Shown: positions 38,271-48,915, counted from the first letter of the stretch. The stretch: DNA of 64,000 nucleotides from Pectinophora gossypiella (GCF_024362695.1 NC_065429.1:5426501-5490500), one strand, 5' to 3'. The notes: generated by a model from the sequence alone, not told the origin. Numbers and translations are program-made.

Positions 38271-38504
38271 GTAAAAGGGTTTGAATACGGAACCCTAAAA
38301 ATGAACTGACCGACTGACTGTCTGTAATATTGAATAGGCAATAATGAATAATTATCGCTTGGAATGCAGGTTAGGCAAATATTTTTAATTAGTAAATACC
38401 TTACTTACAAAAGATCGACGAAACTGAATTTCTGATGTAATTTTATGTTGTACATTGCACTTGTTCGAACAATGTTTTTAGATCGATGACCATTCGTTAC
38501 TATT

Positions 38505-38762
38505 GTGCCGCCAAAGACCCCTGACACGACATGACTCATGTAACGACTACGTACTTACGTCAGCAAGTAGTAACCGGGACCAACGGCTTAACGTACCTTC
38601 CGAAGCACGGATCGTCTTACTTTCGGACAATCAGGTAATCAGCCTGTAATGTCTTAACCAAGCTAGGGATCACAAAGTGATTTTTGCAATATGTCCTCAT
38701 CAGGATTCGAACCCCGTACCTCCGGATCGTGAGCCCAACGCTCAAACTGGACCACAGAAGGT
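38505..38762 (-). mobile_element. SINE B
   Basis: 3' half, shared core and tRNA-like head (minus strand; box B region GGGGTTCGAATCCTG). Confidence 0.75.
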
Positions 38763-39166
38763 ATTTTTTGACGGATTGTAAATTACTTACGTCACTTAAT
38801 AAGACACGACGAATTTATTAAAAACATCAAAATCAAAATCAAAAATCAAAAGTGTTTTATTGCAATTGTACAGTCCAAAAAAAAAAAAGATGTCATAGTT
38901 ACATTATAAAAAGAAAAAATACAGTTCTTAGGTACAATTTAACCCAATCGGGCGTGCAACATTACATAGGTATGTACTTAAATATTACAATATTAAAATT
39001 TAATTCATAGTCAATCGGGCGTGCATCATTACATAATTATATACAATATTAAAATTAATTTATTGTCAATCTAGTGTGCAAATTAATAACCCTAGCAAAC
39101 AAAGAGTCTACATATTAAAAAAAAAAATAATAATAATAATAATACTATAATACAATGTCTCGTTTA

Positions 39167-42103
39167 TTATATAATATTATATTTATTATTCCAATCAAAA
39201 TATTCTTTCAGATTATAAAAACATTTTTGTATTAGCCATTTCTTAAGACACTTTTTAAACTGTATATTATTTTCTTTTCTAATATCTATAGGTAGATGAT
39301 TGAATATTTTTATTGCTGAATGATATGTGCCTTGACTAGAAATTTTTGTCCTTTTACTTGTAATCATTAATGTTGCTTTGTGTCTTAAGTTACGGTTGTT
39401 AAATTGCCTGTTATCTATCGGGAAAAAATCGTTGTGTTTTCTTACGAAAGAACATAACTCTAGTATATAGATGCATGTCAGAGTTAACAATTCCCCCTCC
39501 CTAAACAGAGGTCTGCAGCTAGTCAGATAGTCCCTTTGATAAATGGCCCTTACACATTTTTTTTGCAATCTGAATATAAGTTCAACATCTGTAGAATTAC
39601 CCCAAAACACGATTCCATAACAAAGAAGCGGATATACATAACCATAATAGGCCGTGATAACTGTCCCTCTAGATGACATTTTTGCTAAGGCTTTAATGGC
39701 GTAGAGGCTGCTTCCCAGTTTAGCCTGCAATTGTTCCACATGAGATTTCCAGTTCAGGTGACTGTCCATTATTATACCCAAGAATGACGCTCTTTTTACC
39801 TGCTCTAGGCTCATGGACTGGTACTGAATTTTTAAATTAAGCGGCTGAACCTGATGAGGATGAAACTGTATGAATTTGGTTTTACTTAGATTTACTTTTA
39901 AATTAATACTATCTAACCAAGAAATCAAACAACCCAGTGTTCTATTAATTTCCGCTTCATGTTCCAAAGCATTTAGTCTCTGTCCCCTAATAAGTACCGA
40001 TGTATCATCAGCAAACAGCACACAACGATGATTCAAGTGAAGTGGCAGCTCGTTTATATATATAAGGAACAACAAGGGCCCTAGTATACTCCCTTGAGGC
40101 ACACCCAATTTGATTTTTTCAAACGATGACCTATATGTTTCGATGGTATTTGAGTTCCTATTAAGGGACACCACCTCCGTTGACTGTAGTCTATTGTTCA
40201 GGTATGAACTAAACCATTCCAGAGCTTTTCCACGTATACCTATATATTGTAGCTGTGTAAGCAGTATAGGATATTTGACACAATCAAAAGCCTTGCTCAG
40301 ATCCAGTAAAATCACTGTTGCAGATTCTTTACTGTCTATCGCTTCCCATATGCCTTGCAGCATTTTAAATAATGCAAGAGACGTGGAGTGACCTTTCCTG
40401 AATCCGTTTTGTGAACTACTTATTATTCTATACTTATCCATAAAATTAATTACCCTCGAATACATTACCTTTTCAAATACCTTTGAAAATACTGACAATA
40501 GTGCCACAGGCCTGTAATTATTTACATCCATTTTTGAACCCTTTTTATACAGTGGTTTAATCACGGTTTTTTTAAGTTCATCCGGAAAAACTCCAGTCTC
40601 AAGGGACAAATTTATAATGTACAGCAAAGGCTCCAAAATTAAAGGTGCTGAGTTTTTTAGCACTTTTGTATGCACTTGATCAAATCCCGTGCTCTGCTTA
40701 TTTTTTAAGTCTTTAATTATTTTTATAAGCTCTGGCTTATATAACGGTTTCAAATATATTGAATTAAGACTTCGTTCGGTATGTGATTTATATTGATTGA
40801 TTACATTTACATTTCTGATATTTAAGTTTATATAATGGGAATTTATTTTATCACAGATTGTTTGAGGGTCTTTTGTTACCTTATTGTCAACACATAAAGA
40901 TTCTAAAAAAGAAGGTACCTTACCTATTTTATTTACTGTACTGTTTATAATTTTCCATGTCGATTTTGTTCTATTGTCGCTATTTTGTATTATATTGTCA
41001 TTTGATTTAATTTTGCTATATTTAATTAGTCTTTTTAATGTTTTTGTATATTTTTTATAATAATTTTGTTTAATGGCAGTTTTATTTTTTATTAACTCAT
41101 AATGTAATAGTCTCTTTTTTCTACATGCCTTTCTAATAGCCTTTGTTTTCCAGTTACAAGTAGAAAGATTACTCACTTTAATCTTTTTGATCGGAAAGCA
41201 AAGGTCATACAACAGTTTATAAACCGATATGAATGAATCAAAGGCTTGATTTACACACAATTTATTTAAGACGTCTGTGAATTTTATTTCCTTAAGATAT
41301 TTATTGAATATTTTCATATTGTAGTTATTAAGGTCACGCTTAAAAACATGCCAGTATTTGATTTCATATTCGTTTCTGCTCGCAAAGGTGATGCTTTGTG
41401 CTGTATGATCGGATAAGCCAGTTTGATGAACTTTTGTAGAACATGACTTTATATTCGTCGCTATATTATCAATGCATGTCGCTGTGGTCATTGTTGTTCT
41501 GGTAGCTTCGTTTATTTGTAAAGATAGGTGAAAGGACCCTAGTACACTCTGTAAATGTGTAAGTACTGATGTCTCGACTAAATTATCTATGTTAAAATCT
41601 CCCATTATTATAATCTTCTTTTTTAATCTGGATTGAGCTACAAAGAGTCTTTCTAAAGTTAATTCTAATTTATCGGTGAATGTGTTTGCTGAGCTGTTTG
41701 GACTACGATATACGCATAACACTATAAGATTAATTTGTGGAATCTCTATGCCGCAACATTCGAATACTTTATCTACGCATAGTTCTGCTATCCAATCCAA
41801 ATTTCTGTACTGTACGGTATTTCTAACACAGATGCAGACCCCACCACGGCTTCCTGTCCCCCTATTGTAATTTGCCGCTAATTTAAAGTTTTTAATTTTC
41901 AGTAGATTTATATTATTATTATTTAAGTTGGTTTCTCCGAAGCACAAGATGTGAAATTGTTTATTAAAATCCTCCAAAAGTAAATCCAGCTCGTCACATT
42001 TGCCTAAAAGGCCAGCAATGTTTTGATGTAGTAGCCTAAATTCATTTGCGTTGGGAACGAAAAAAAACTGTTTGAACACCACATGAAGCAAGAGATATCT
42101 CAT
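39167..42103 (-). CDS. LINE ORF2: AP endonuclease and reverse transcriptase
   Basis: The uninterrupted 978-residue frame encodes the enzyme that nicks target DNA and copies the LINE RNA there. The endonuclease (about 20-245) has HQNIAG, CFGETNLN, GGVCICVRN, MGDFNID and the catalytic GLSDHT. The reverse transcriptase (about 480-760) has NYRPVALLSVFSKVFEKVM, QNGFRKGHST, LLDLSKAFDCV, KLGVPQGSILGPLLFLIYIN and the active site LFADDTSVL. The C-terminal region contains SFLGIIMDSHLNWKSHV and RLQKKCVRAIY. The length is normal for CR1/Jockey elements and no stop or shift is seen. It overlaps ORF1 by 62 nt in another frame. Its start may be ATG 42101-42103 or depend on ORF1 translation. Confidence 0.9.
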   Translation of the reverse strand: MRYLLLHVVFKQFFFVPNANEFRLLHQNIAGLLGKCDELDLLLEDFNKQFHILCFGETNLNNNNINLLKIKNFKLAANYNRGTGSRGGVCICVRNTVQYRNLDWIAELCVDKVFECCGIEIPQINLIVLCVYRSPNSSANTFTDKLELTLERLFVAQSRLKKKIIIMGDFNIDNLVETSVLTHLQSVLGSFHLSLQINEATRTTMTTATCIDNIATNIKSCSTKVHQTGLSDHTAQSITFASRNEYEIKYWHVFKRDLNNYNMKIFNKYLKEIKFTDVLNKLCVNQAFDSFISVYKLLYDLCFPIKKIKVSNLSTCNWKTKAIRKACRKKRLLHYELIKNKTAIKQNYYKKYTKTLKRLIKYSKIKSNDNIIQNSDNRTKSTWKIINSTVNKIGKVPSFLESLCVDNKVTKDPQTICDKINSHYINLNIRNVNVINQYKSHTERSLNSIYLKPLYKPELIKIIKDLKNKQSTGFDQVHTKVLKNSAPLILEPLLYIINLSLETGVFPDELKKTVIKPLYKKGSKMDVNNYRPVALLSVFSKVFEKVMYSRVINFMDKYRIISSSQNGFRKGHSTSLALFKMLQGIWEAIDSKESATVILLDLSKAFDCVKYPILLTQLQYIGIRGKALEWFSSYLNNRLQSTEVVSLNRNSNTIETYRSSFEKIKLGVPQGSILGPLLFLIYINELPLHLNHRCVLFADDTSVLIRGQRLNALEHEAEINRTLGCLISWLDSINLKVNLSKTKFIQFHPHQVQPLNLKIQYQSMSLEQVKRASFLGIIMDSHLNWKSHVEQLQAKLGSSLYAIKALAKMSSRGTVITAYYGYVYPLLCYGIVFWGNSTDVELIFRLQKKCVRAIYQRDYLTSCRPLFREGELLTLTCIYILELCSFVRKHNDFFPIDNRQFNNRNLRHKATLMITSKRTKISSQGTYHSAIKIFNHLPIDIRKENNIQFKKCLKKWLIQKCFYNLKEYFDWNNKYNII

Positions 42104-43161
42104 CTGTTTGAGTACCCCTAGACACCATCACACTTGATGTAGCAAGAGTGTTGGTCGGTTCCGTGACGTGATTTTGTTTATTCCTGCGTTCGTACGTATC
42201 ATAAGATATTTTATATCCTGTACGTAAAATCTCACGGACTATATTTCCGCCTATATATTTTTTCCTATTACCATAATATCCATCAGATGCAAAACCCATG
42301 TCCAAGAAAGTACAAAAGGAAAACTGAGAACACTGAGCCCGCATATTATAATTTAACATTTGTTCCCGTAAATAACGGTTTCTAATTACTTCTGAAACAA
42401 TGACATTGGTGTGCTTCAGCTTGCTTACATAAAAATACAAGTTAATCAATAGGTCAGAAGGGTTATTATCATTTTGTCCTCCAATTATAACAATATAGTC
42501 ATTCTTAGTCATGTCTTTACATTGCGAAATCACGGAGTCAAGAAGTTGTCCAAGGTTTGCTCCAGGTTTGTAAAAGCAGAATACTTCGTAGTTGGATCCT
42601 AATATATTCTGGATAATGTTACGAATTCCTGTTCCTTGGTTGTCTGAGAATATTATTACACGTCGTTTCTGTATATTTATGTCACTACTTTTCATTTTAA
42701 TTGTTGCATTAATTATGTCATCTGATTGTCCCAAGTTCTTATCATCTGTTTGTCCATCCTCCTGTGTTGTTATATTATCCTTGAGTTCCCTGTCGATAGG
42801 TGATGAAGAGAAGTCTTTACGGTATACTATACGTGTTGGTGTGTCAATTATGTGTTCATCAATCGATGGAGTAGATAGCACTTTAGGTTGGGACGTCGGA
42901 GTTTCACTATCTTCTTCCGAGAAATTCAATTTGGTCACATTTAGGTCTGTTCGCCTTTTTCGTTTAGTGACATTTTTTGAACTTGAAGTCGATTTGCAGA
43001 TAAGAGTTAATTTTTTTATTTTAGATTCGTGAACAGCAAGGAGCTTTTTTAATTTATAACTTTCTGATATGAGATTCTCTATTTCATTTTCAGCAATAAC
43101 CAATTTTTCTTTTAAGTTATTATTTTGAATTTCTAACTCTTTTACCTTTTCTAACTCTTTT
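42042..43161 (-). CDS. LINE ORF1, coiled coil plus SGNH-like domain, 5'-truncated
   Basis: Within the element the frame starts KELEKVKELEIQNNNLKEKL, a leucine-heptad coiled coil over the first ~60 residues. A Ser/Thr-rich linker follows. A C-terminal domain resembles the SGNH esterase fold found in ORF1 proteins of CR1-like LINEs: RRVIIFSDNQG (block I, where the usual GDS is changed) and IVIIGGQND (block III). In CR1 elements ORF1 binds element RNA. The open frame continues to 43289 only because the flanking older repeat is open in this frame. An ATGATG lies in the duplicated target (43162-43170), so the true N-terminus is missing. Confidence 0.75.
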
Positions 43162-43324
43162 AACATCATAGAAGGTAAGCTACAAGGAAAGAGAGGAAGG
43201 GATAACCAAAAAGAGCTTACATGGAACAGATTAAAGAGAAGGCGAACGCCGTGTCTTATAAAGTGAAAGAAGTGGCCTTTGATAGACAAGAATTGAGAGT
43301 GCTACACGAAGTTCGTGGGTCTCC

Positions 43325-43395
43325 ACACGATGTTTTCCTTCACCGCTGAGCACATGATAATCATTTTATGATCCAAACATTATATAAAAACAAAT
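43325..43395 (-). mobile_element. SINE D fragment
   Basis: ACGATGTTTTCCTTCACCGC through ATTTTATGATCCAAACAT. Confidence 0.6.
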
Positions 43396-43786
43396 TCTTT
43401 TCAAATTCTTCCAAATACTTACATCTTTTTCTTTCTTTAAGGAACAAAACAATTACATCCACTTAAATTCGTAAGTGTTATTTACCATATTAACAAACTA
43501 TGCACCTGCTTGTTAAATTATTATTTTAATTTTCCGAAAATCATCATAACCTCGACTGGACCAAAAATGATGAAAATTTCACTGCAATTAGTTTGATTGG
43601 CGGTTGAACCCATGTTTAAATATTCGGTGTTACGCCCATTATATCAGGTTGGACAATGCAAGGACGTACAATATCCTTTTATAGAGTCATAGACTAAGAG
43701 CTCGCGACAAATTACACTTTTTGGGTGAATGTGATTCCCTACTACAATATTTAATATTTACGCTTTTTGCGGCGAGGGTGTGCTGC

Positions 43787-43846
43787 CGCACACACACACA
43801 CACGCACGCACGCACGCACGCACGCACGCATGCACGCACGAACCCA

Positions 43847-43882
<36 letters not shown>
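43787..43882. repeat. (CACG)n/(CA)n microsatellite
   Basis: About 95 bp of CA then ACGC repeats. The long Arg/Thr/His and Cys/Val frames here are artefacts of the repeat. Confidence 0.95.
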
Positions 43883-43883
<1 letters not shown>

Positions 43884-44479
43884 ACTCATTCACTATCCCC
43901 TTACACATATTACTTGCTTTATACCTAATACTTCTATTGTTACATGTCCTTTTTATAACTTAAAATTTTGTTGTATTTTTATCTTGATCTCGATATCTTT
44001 TAAGATTGTTCTAAATGTTTTAGATTCTAAGGTTTGTTATGTCCTATTTTTTTTTTAATAATTTTTAACTGTATTATTCTACTAGTAAGTTAAGTTTCCA
44101 CCGGACTTGATGTATAATTTTATTAATTTTAAGCGAAAATTGTATCTCATTAAGCCACTGCGATACAAGGTGATCCCTAGTGCAGGGCTCGCTGTTAACT
44201 GTTTTAATTTTACCTTGTTTGAGTAATATAGAATTTTGTTGTTGTTTGTTGTTGATTATCTTAACGGGCAAGACATTATTATCCTAAAACAAACATTATG
44301 ACACCAATCTCTTCATCTATTCCACCGTTGCGTAGCTTGGCGGTTCGACTGCGAATTTGAATACAATAACATTGTTGGTTTATAGTAGGATATTAGAACA
44401 GTTGCATTCTTTGTTCAATTACAATATTTAATATGATTGGCAGCCTTCATTGTGCTATGGTTCCGGCGTTCAGCGCATA
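43883..44479. other. No gene seen
   Basis: AT-rich sequence. GCTCGCTGTTAACTG near 44187 resembles part of a LINE coding end on the minus strand, but too little is left to name. Confidence 0.4.
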
Positions 44480-44640
44480 ACCTCTTCAAATAACAATAGA
44501 ATACAATACAAAAACGCTTTATTGCGTTTATATGCATAAACACAACACTAAAAACAATTACAAATGTGACAGGAGAAGTACAATCGGCGGCCTTATTGCT
44601 AAATAGCAATTTCTTCCAGGCAACCTTAGGGCAAATGACG
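44480..44640 (-). mobile_element. LINE 3' tail
   Basis: CTTTATTGCGTTTATATGC, GGCGGCCTTATTGCTAAATA and TCTTCCAGGCAACCTTAGGG. Confidence 0.6.
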
Positions 44641-44716
44641 TAGAACGATATACATAAAATCAAATATATTTTATTAACGCAAACAAAACATAAGAAATAC
44701 TTTATTGCGTATATTT

Positions 44717-45006
44717 GCACCAATCCGCAGTGGAGCAGCGTGGTGGAGTATGCTCCATACCCCCTCCGGTTGATTGAGGATATAGGGCGTTCGGTAGTGA
44801 CATCGTAACGATGATTCGAGCCATGATTCTGAGTTGATATCAAGTGGAATTTTCCGTCGCAATAGTATGAAACAGAAAATAAGTAAAAAAAACACACTAA
44901 AATTTTCATGAATTTTCCGACAGCAAAATACCACTTGATATCAACTCAGAATCATGGTCTGAATCATCCCCCTCAGTATTCGTTACGTGTTACTATTACC
45001 CTGTAT
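44717..45006. mobile_element. SINE C fragment followed by MITE D
   Basis: 44717-44775 holds GCAGCGTGGTGGAGTATGCT (SINE C). 44780-45006 is MITE D with paired arms TGATTCTGAGTTGATATCAA / TTGATATCAACTCAGAATCA. Confidence 0.65.
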
Positions 45007-45174
45007 AGGCTGTTTATGTTATGTATGTTATTCTATGATAGGTATTATGTAAATTATGCAATTATTTCCATCTAACAGATAATTATTGTAACGAGTACCA
45101 CATGCATATTTCAATGTACTTAATAAGTGAGATATCAATGTCAAATTACTACAATTATTGAATAATCAAAAAAC

Positions 45175-45502
45175 GGCCTCTGTGGTCCAGTGGTTGAGCG
45201 TTGGACTCACGATCCGGAGGCCCCGGGTTCGAATCCCGGTGGGGACATATCACAAAAATCACTTTGTGATCCCTAGTTTGGTTAGGACATTACAGGCTGA
45301 TCACCTGATTGTCCGAAAGTAAGATGATCCGTGCTTCGGAAGGCACGTTAAGCCGTTGGTCCCGGTTACTACTTACTGATGTAAGTAAGTAGTCGTTACA
45401 TGAGTCATGTCAGGGGCCTTTGGCGGCTCAATAGTAACCCTGACACCAAGGTTGATGAGGTTGGTACGTCACCTCACAACCCACACGATAAGAAGAAGAA
45501 TT
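45175..45502 (+). mobile_element. SINE B, full-length reference
   Basis: The tRNA-like head has box A TGGTCCAGTGGTTGAGCG and box B GGTTCGAATCC. Then come CACTTTGTGATCCCTAGTTT, the shared core CGTGCTTCGGAAGGCACGTT, GTCAGGGGCCTTTGGCGGCT and the (AAG)n end. The anticodon-loop region reads CTCACGATCC, but the cloverleaf is not that of a functional tRNA. Confidence 0.85.
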
Positions 45503-45602
45503 GAATAATTTTGTTCTATGAATAGTTTAGACTTGTGTGGTATGTCTTACGAAGGTAAATGCATTTATCTATCTACTATCTAATTAGATGGAACAATAAA
45601 AA

Positions 45603-45660
45603 AATATATTTTTTTTGACGTGACTTATTGTAGATTTGCCGCAGATGGCATTATCTACTT
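45603..45660 (-). mobile_element. Jockey LINE 3' tail, very short
   Basis: T-run, GACGTGACTTATTGTAGATT, GCCGCAGATGGCATTA. Confidence 0.65.
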
Positions 45661-45957
45661 GCTAACACCCTACTTACCCTACTTATATATTTTCATCTAA
45701 TACCTTATACATTCATACATATTTATGTTATGATTCGATTAAACATGATTCAAATTAAATGATTTCCGGATCTCTATGTGCTTTATAATTATCTATTTAG
45801 TATGCGTTACTTACCTACCTATTTTACATAATCTAACACATTGCCAACTAGATCAATTTGTATATTATTTATGCGTTTACGCATAAAATAACATAACTGC
45901 AGCTGGATACAGGTCTGATCTCCATCAACCGCAGGGGATATGGACCATACTCCACGC

Positions 45958-46275
45958 TTCTTCTTCTTCTTCTTCTTCTTCTTATCGTGTGGGATATGAG
46001 GTGGAATAGCAACCTCATCAACCCTGGTGTCAGGGTTATTACTGAGCCGCCAAAGGCCCCTGACATGGCTCATATAATGACTACATAATTACATCAGTAA
46101 GTAGTAACCAGGACCAACGGCTTAACGTGCCTTCCGAAGCACGGATCATCTTACTTTCGGACAATCAGGTGATCAGCGTGTAATGCCCTAACCAAACTAG
46201 TGATCACAAAGTGATTTTTGTGATATGTCTCCACCGGGATTCGAATCAGGGGCTTCCGGATCGTGAGCCCAAAAA
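45958..46275 (-). mobile_element. SINE B with expanded (CTT)n end
   Basis: The usual AAGAAG terminus has grown to a (CTT)8-like run at 45957-45982. The head ends GGGATTCGAATCAGG. Confidence 0.75.
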
Positions 46276-46336
46276 AAAATTGACATGTACTTAGTTAAGT
46301 CTCTTTTGTGAATATTTTCTTTTATTTTCGTGCATA

Positions 46337-46672
46337 CATAACATACATAACATAAACAGCCTATATACGTCCCACTATAGGCCTCCCCTCAATCAACCGG
46401 AGGGGGTATGGAGCATACTCCACCACGCTGCTCCAATGCGGGTTGGTGGAGGTGTTTTTTTTTACGGCTAATGGCCAACGGCTTAACGTGCCCTCCGAAA
46501 CACAGAATCATCTTACTTCTTCGGACAATCAGATGATTCAAGCCTGACAAGTCTTTACCAAACAAAGGACAGTCTCACAAAGTGATTTCGACAATGTCCC
46601 CAACAGGAATCGAACCCGGACCTCCAGATCGTGAGCCTAACGCTCTAACCACTAGACCACGGAGGCTGCTAA
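46337..46672 (-). mobile_element. SINE C, full length
   Basis: Head with GGAATCGAACCCGG (box B, minus), core GGCTTAACGTGCCCTCCGAA, and 3' part GGTATGGAGCATACTCCACC. Confidence 0.8.
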
Positions 46673-46734
46673 TTTCGTGCAATATAATAGTTTATTTGTA
46701 TTATGTATTTGTTTTAGTCGAATTTAATGGTTTA

Positions 46735-46802
46735 GAGCCCCAGCCGGGATTCGATCCCGTTACACTAGAATGTAAGTCACGCGGTCTTACTAACTGGGCT
46801 GT
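46735..46802 (-). mobile_element. tRNA-like SINE head
   Basis: The minus strand reads GCCCAGTTAGTAAGACCGCG, then GGGATCGAATCCCGG. The spacing of boxes A and B fits a tRNA-derived promoter. No functional tRNA fold was confirmed. Confidence 0.45.
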
Positions 46803-46805
46803 CAC

Positions 46806-47099
46806 ATGTCATCATCATCAGCCCATTAACGTCCCCACTGCTGGGGCACGGGCCTTCCCTATGGATGGATAGGGAGATCGGGCCTTAAACCATCACGCGG
46901 GCCCAGTGCGGATTGATGGTTATTAACGACTGCTAATACAGCCGGGACCAACGGCTTAACGTGCCTTCCGAAGCACGGAGGAGCTCGAGATGAAAACTTT
47001 TTTTTGTAGTCACCCATCCTATGACCGGCCTTTGCGAAAGTTGCTTAACTTCATCAATCGCAGACCGAGCGCGTTTACCGCTGCGCCACCGAGCTCCTC
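46806..47099 (-). mobile_element. SINE A, full length
   Basis: All modules are present; the A-run has shortened to seven. Confidence 0.85.
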
Positions 47100-47417
47100 A
47101 TTAAAAAGCTTAATACGATAAAAAATAAACTTGTCAATATCTTATCTCAACTATGTAAAAGACAAAAAACATGAAAATCCTCCTTAATGAAAACAAAATT
47201 GTGAGCAAAGGGCGTCCGGTAAGAAATATGCAACCTTGTCTCACCTTGACATTCAGCGGTATTCGTATGTGGAGTACAGACCGGTCCAATTTAATATTGT
47301 GACAAGGTTCTATATAGAAGTGAACCAAGAATTAAATACTTAGTTTAAAAAAACACTTAAATTCAGAGCTCCCCATGTGTCTGGCCATGTAGTGAATGTA
47401 AAGACTTTATTTAACTC

Positions 47418-47545
47418 AAAACGGCTTCCCTAGTCCAGTGGTCGAGCGTTGGGCTCACGATCCGCAGGTCCCGAGTTCGAATCCCGGTGGGGACTTATCA
47501 CAAAACTCACTTTGTGATCTCTAGTTTTGTTAATCATGCTAGTCA
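47418..47545 (+). mobile_element. SINE B head
   Basis: CTAGTCCAGTGGTCGAGCGT, box B GAGTTCGAATCC and CACTTTGTGATCTCTAGTT; truncated afterwards. Confidence 0.7.
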
Positions 47546-47628
47546 CCTGATTGTGCAGATTTTCATTGCGAAGGAACTACGGAGCTCCCGTGGCTTTCCG
47601 CATGAAACGATTTTGTATTAGTTACAAA

Positions 47629-47662
<34 letters not shown>

Positions 47663-47737
47663 TTTTACATTCAGCCATTACAGTAAAAACCAATTCGACT
47701 GAAACAAACACATATAAGACATAACAATTATTATTAT

Positions 47738-48126
47738 TTAACGTGAACAATAGCGAAATGCCACATCTGTGAATTTGGCCACCGAACAGCTGTACAGATC
47801 AACGTCCGGGTTGTCCTGGGCCAGGGCGTTAAGCATCCGCATCGCGCGAGTAACCGGCGAGTACCAACCAAGATTGGTTCTCGACAGCGGGACTTTAAAC
47901 ATTTGCGGTTGCCGTCGCACGTTGCAATAATTGTCCGGTACATAAAGACAATGCAATGACGCGTAAGTAAATAGAAAAAAAAAAAATACTTTATACGAAA
48001 ACTCACACGAAATTGGTTCCTTATAGCTTGACCGCGACCATTGTCGGCACCTGCCATCTGTAATTGCCTCCCGCATCGCACTCGATACAGATCCATACAA
48101 GCTATATTGTAGGCCGGGAGTCATAC
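47738..48126 (-). CDS. Unknown gene, last two exons
   Basis: The upstream exon (48126-48007) follows a TTTTTTTTCAG acceptor and ends at a strong GTGAGT donor. Joining it to 47892-47738 (acceptor TTTAAAG) keeps frame across a 114-bp intron and yields at least 90 residues ending with stop TAA at 47738-47740. Readable segments are PGLQYSLYGSVSSAMREA, CRQWSRSSYKEPI, RTNLGWYSPVTRAM and DVDLYSCSVAKFTDVAFRY. I do not recognise the family. Several AATAAA (minus strand) occur at 47636-47658, suitable for polyadenylation. The first exon(s) must lie upstream, beyond 48.1 kb, and were not found. Alternatively the intron is retained; the frame is open through it, but its product would be a phenylalanine run. 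Confidence 0.5.
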
Positions 48127-48174
48127 CTGAAAAAAAAATACATTAATAAATAAAATTGATTTGATTAATTTATT

Positions 48175-48528
48175 CTTCTTCTTCTATCGTGTGGGTTTTG
48201 AGGCGAATTACTAACCTCATCAACCCTGGTGTCAGGGTTACTATTGAGCCGCCAAAGGCCCCTGACATGACTCATTTTTAAATTATAAATTGATTTGATT
48301 TATAACGACTACGTACTTACACAGTAAGTAGTAACCGGGACCAACGGCTTAACGTGCCTTCCGAAGCACGGATCGTCTTACTTTCGGACAATCAGGTGAT
48401 CAGCCTGTAATGTCCTAACCAAACTAGGGACCACAAAGTAATTTTTGTGATATGTCCCCACTGGGAATCGAACCCAGGACCTCCGGATCGTGAGTCCAAC
48501 GCTCAACCACTGGACCACGGAGGCCGTT
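48175..48528 (-). mobile_element. SINE B, full length
   Basis: (TTC)n end, 3' half, core and tRNA-like head (GGGAATCGAACCCAGG). A small duplicated TTGATTTGA piece lies inside near 48290. Confidence 0.8.
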
Positions 48529-48544
48529 TGATTAATTTATTTTT

Positions 48545-48665
48545 GTAATATCTAATTAAAACACATAATACCGGATTCTTACTGCGTTAATCAGGGATAT
48601 AAGACTCCCGATATTTCAACACTGTTGCAAGTGCCATGATCACGGGACGACTGTTGAAATTGGAG
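48545..48665. mobile_element. MITE L, one half
   Basis: AATTAAAACACATAATACCG and AGACTCCCGATATTTCAACA; compare 25597 and 60005. Confidence 0.55.
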
Positions 48666-48774
48666 TGGAGTAGGTAGGTCCATAATTATCTAAGGCCAAA
48701 CATATCTGTATACCCTCTTTCTTTGCCGCTTGTTGCTACATTTGATGTGAGAATGTTACATTACATTTATTTTT

Positions 48775-48915
48775 GACCAAATTGGAGATGTCCTTAGAAA
48801 AGATTTAGTACGATCTACTCTGAACCGGCGAGGAAACAACAGAAGTGTGTCAGGATCGAAGCAAATTAAATTCCATTATCTCTACTTACCCCGGTGGGAC
48901 ATAGGCGTGAGTTTA
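48775..48915 (+). repeat. Repeat M
   Basis: GACCAAATTGGAGATGTCCT, GTACGATCTACTCTGAACCG and CTTACCCCGGTGGGACATAG. Confidence 0.55.

Larger units (their letters stand above)
38830..43161 (-). mobile_element. CR1/Jockey-type LINE, near-intact, 5'-truncated
   Basis: The 4.3-kb non-LTR element has ORF1, ORF2 and a 3'-UTR ending in a (TTTTGAT)n-type tail (38830-38850). It is flanked by the 7-bp duplication AACATCA (38823-38829 and 43162-43168). The 3'-UTR has a ~60-bp tandem repeat, CAATCGGGCGTGCA... at 38944, 39012 and, shortened, 39067. ORF1 enters directly from the 5' junction, so the 5'-UTR and probably the first ORF1 codons are lost. The open ORFs suggest recent insertion. Confidence 0.85.
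38779..43312 (+). mobile_element. RTE-like LINE fragment split by a CR1-type LINE
   Basis: The plus-strand fragment 38779-38829 (AGACACGACGAATTTATTAA) joins 43162-43312 (CATAGAAGG...GAGAGGAAGGGATAACC...TTTGATAGACAAGAATTGAG). Together they match 16585-16790 and 62165-62345. Confidence 0.7.

Noticed and set aside
42592..43032. Plus-strand 146-residue frame
   Set aside because: It lies antisense within LINE ORF1 and has no recognisable content.
43687..43963. Long frames rich in Cys-Val-Arg-Ala or Thr-His-Ala-Arg
   Set aside because: They are translations of the CACG microsatellite on both strands, not genes.
46735..46802. Functional tRNA gene
   Set aside because: Boxes A and B are visible, but the arms do not pair convincingly; it is treated as a SINE head.
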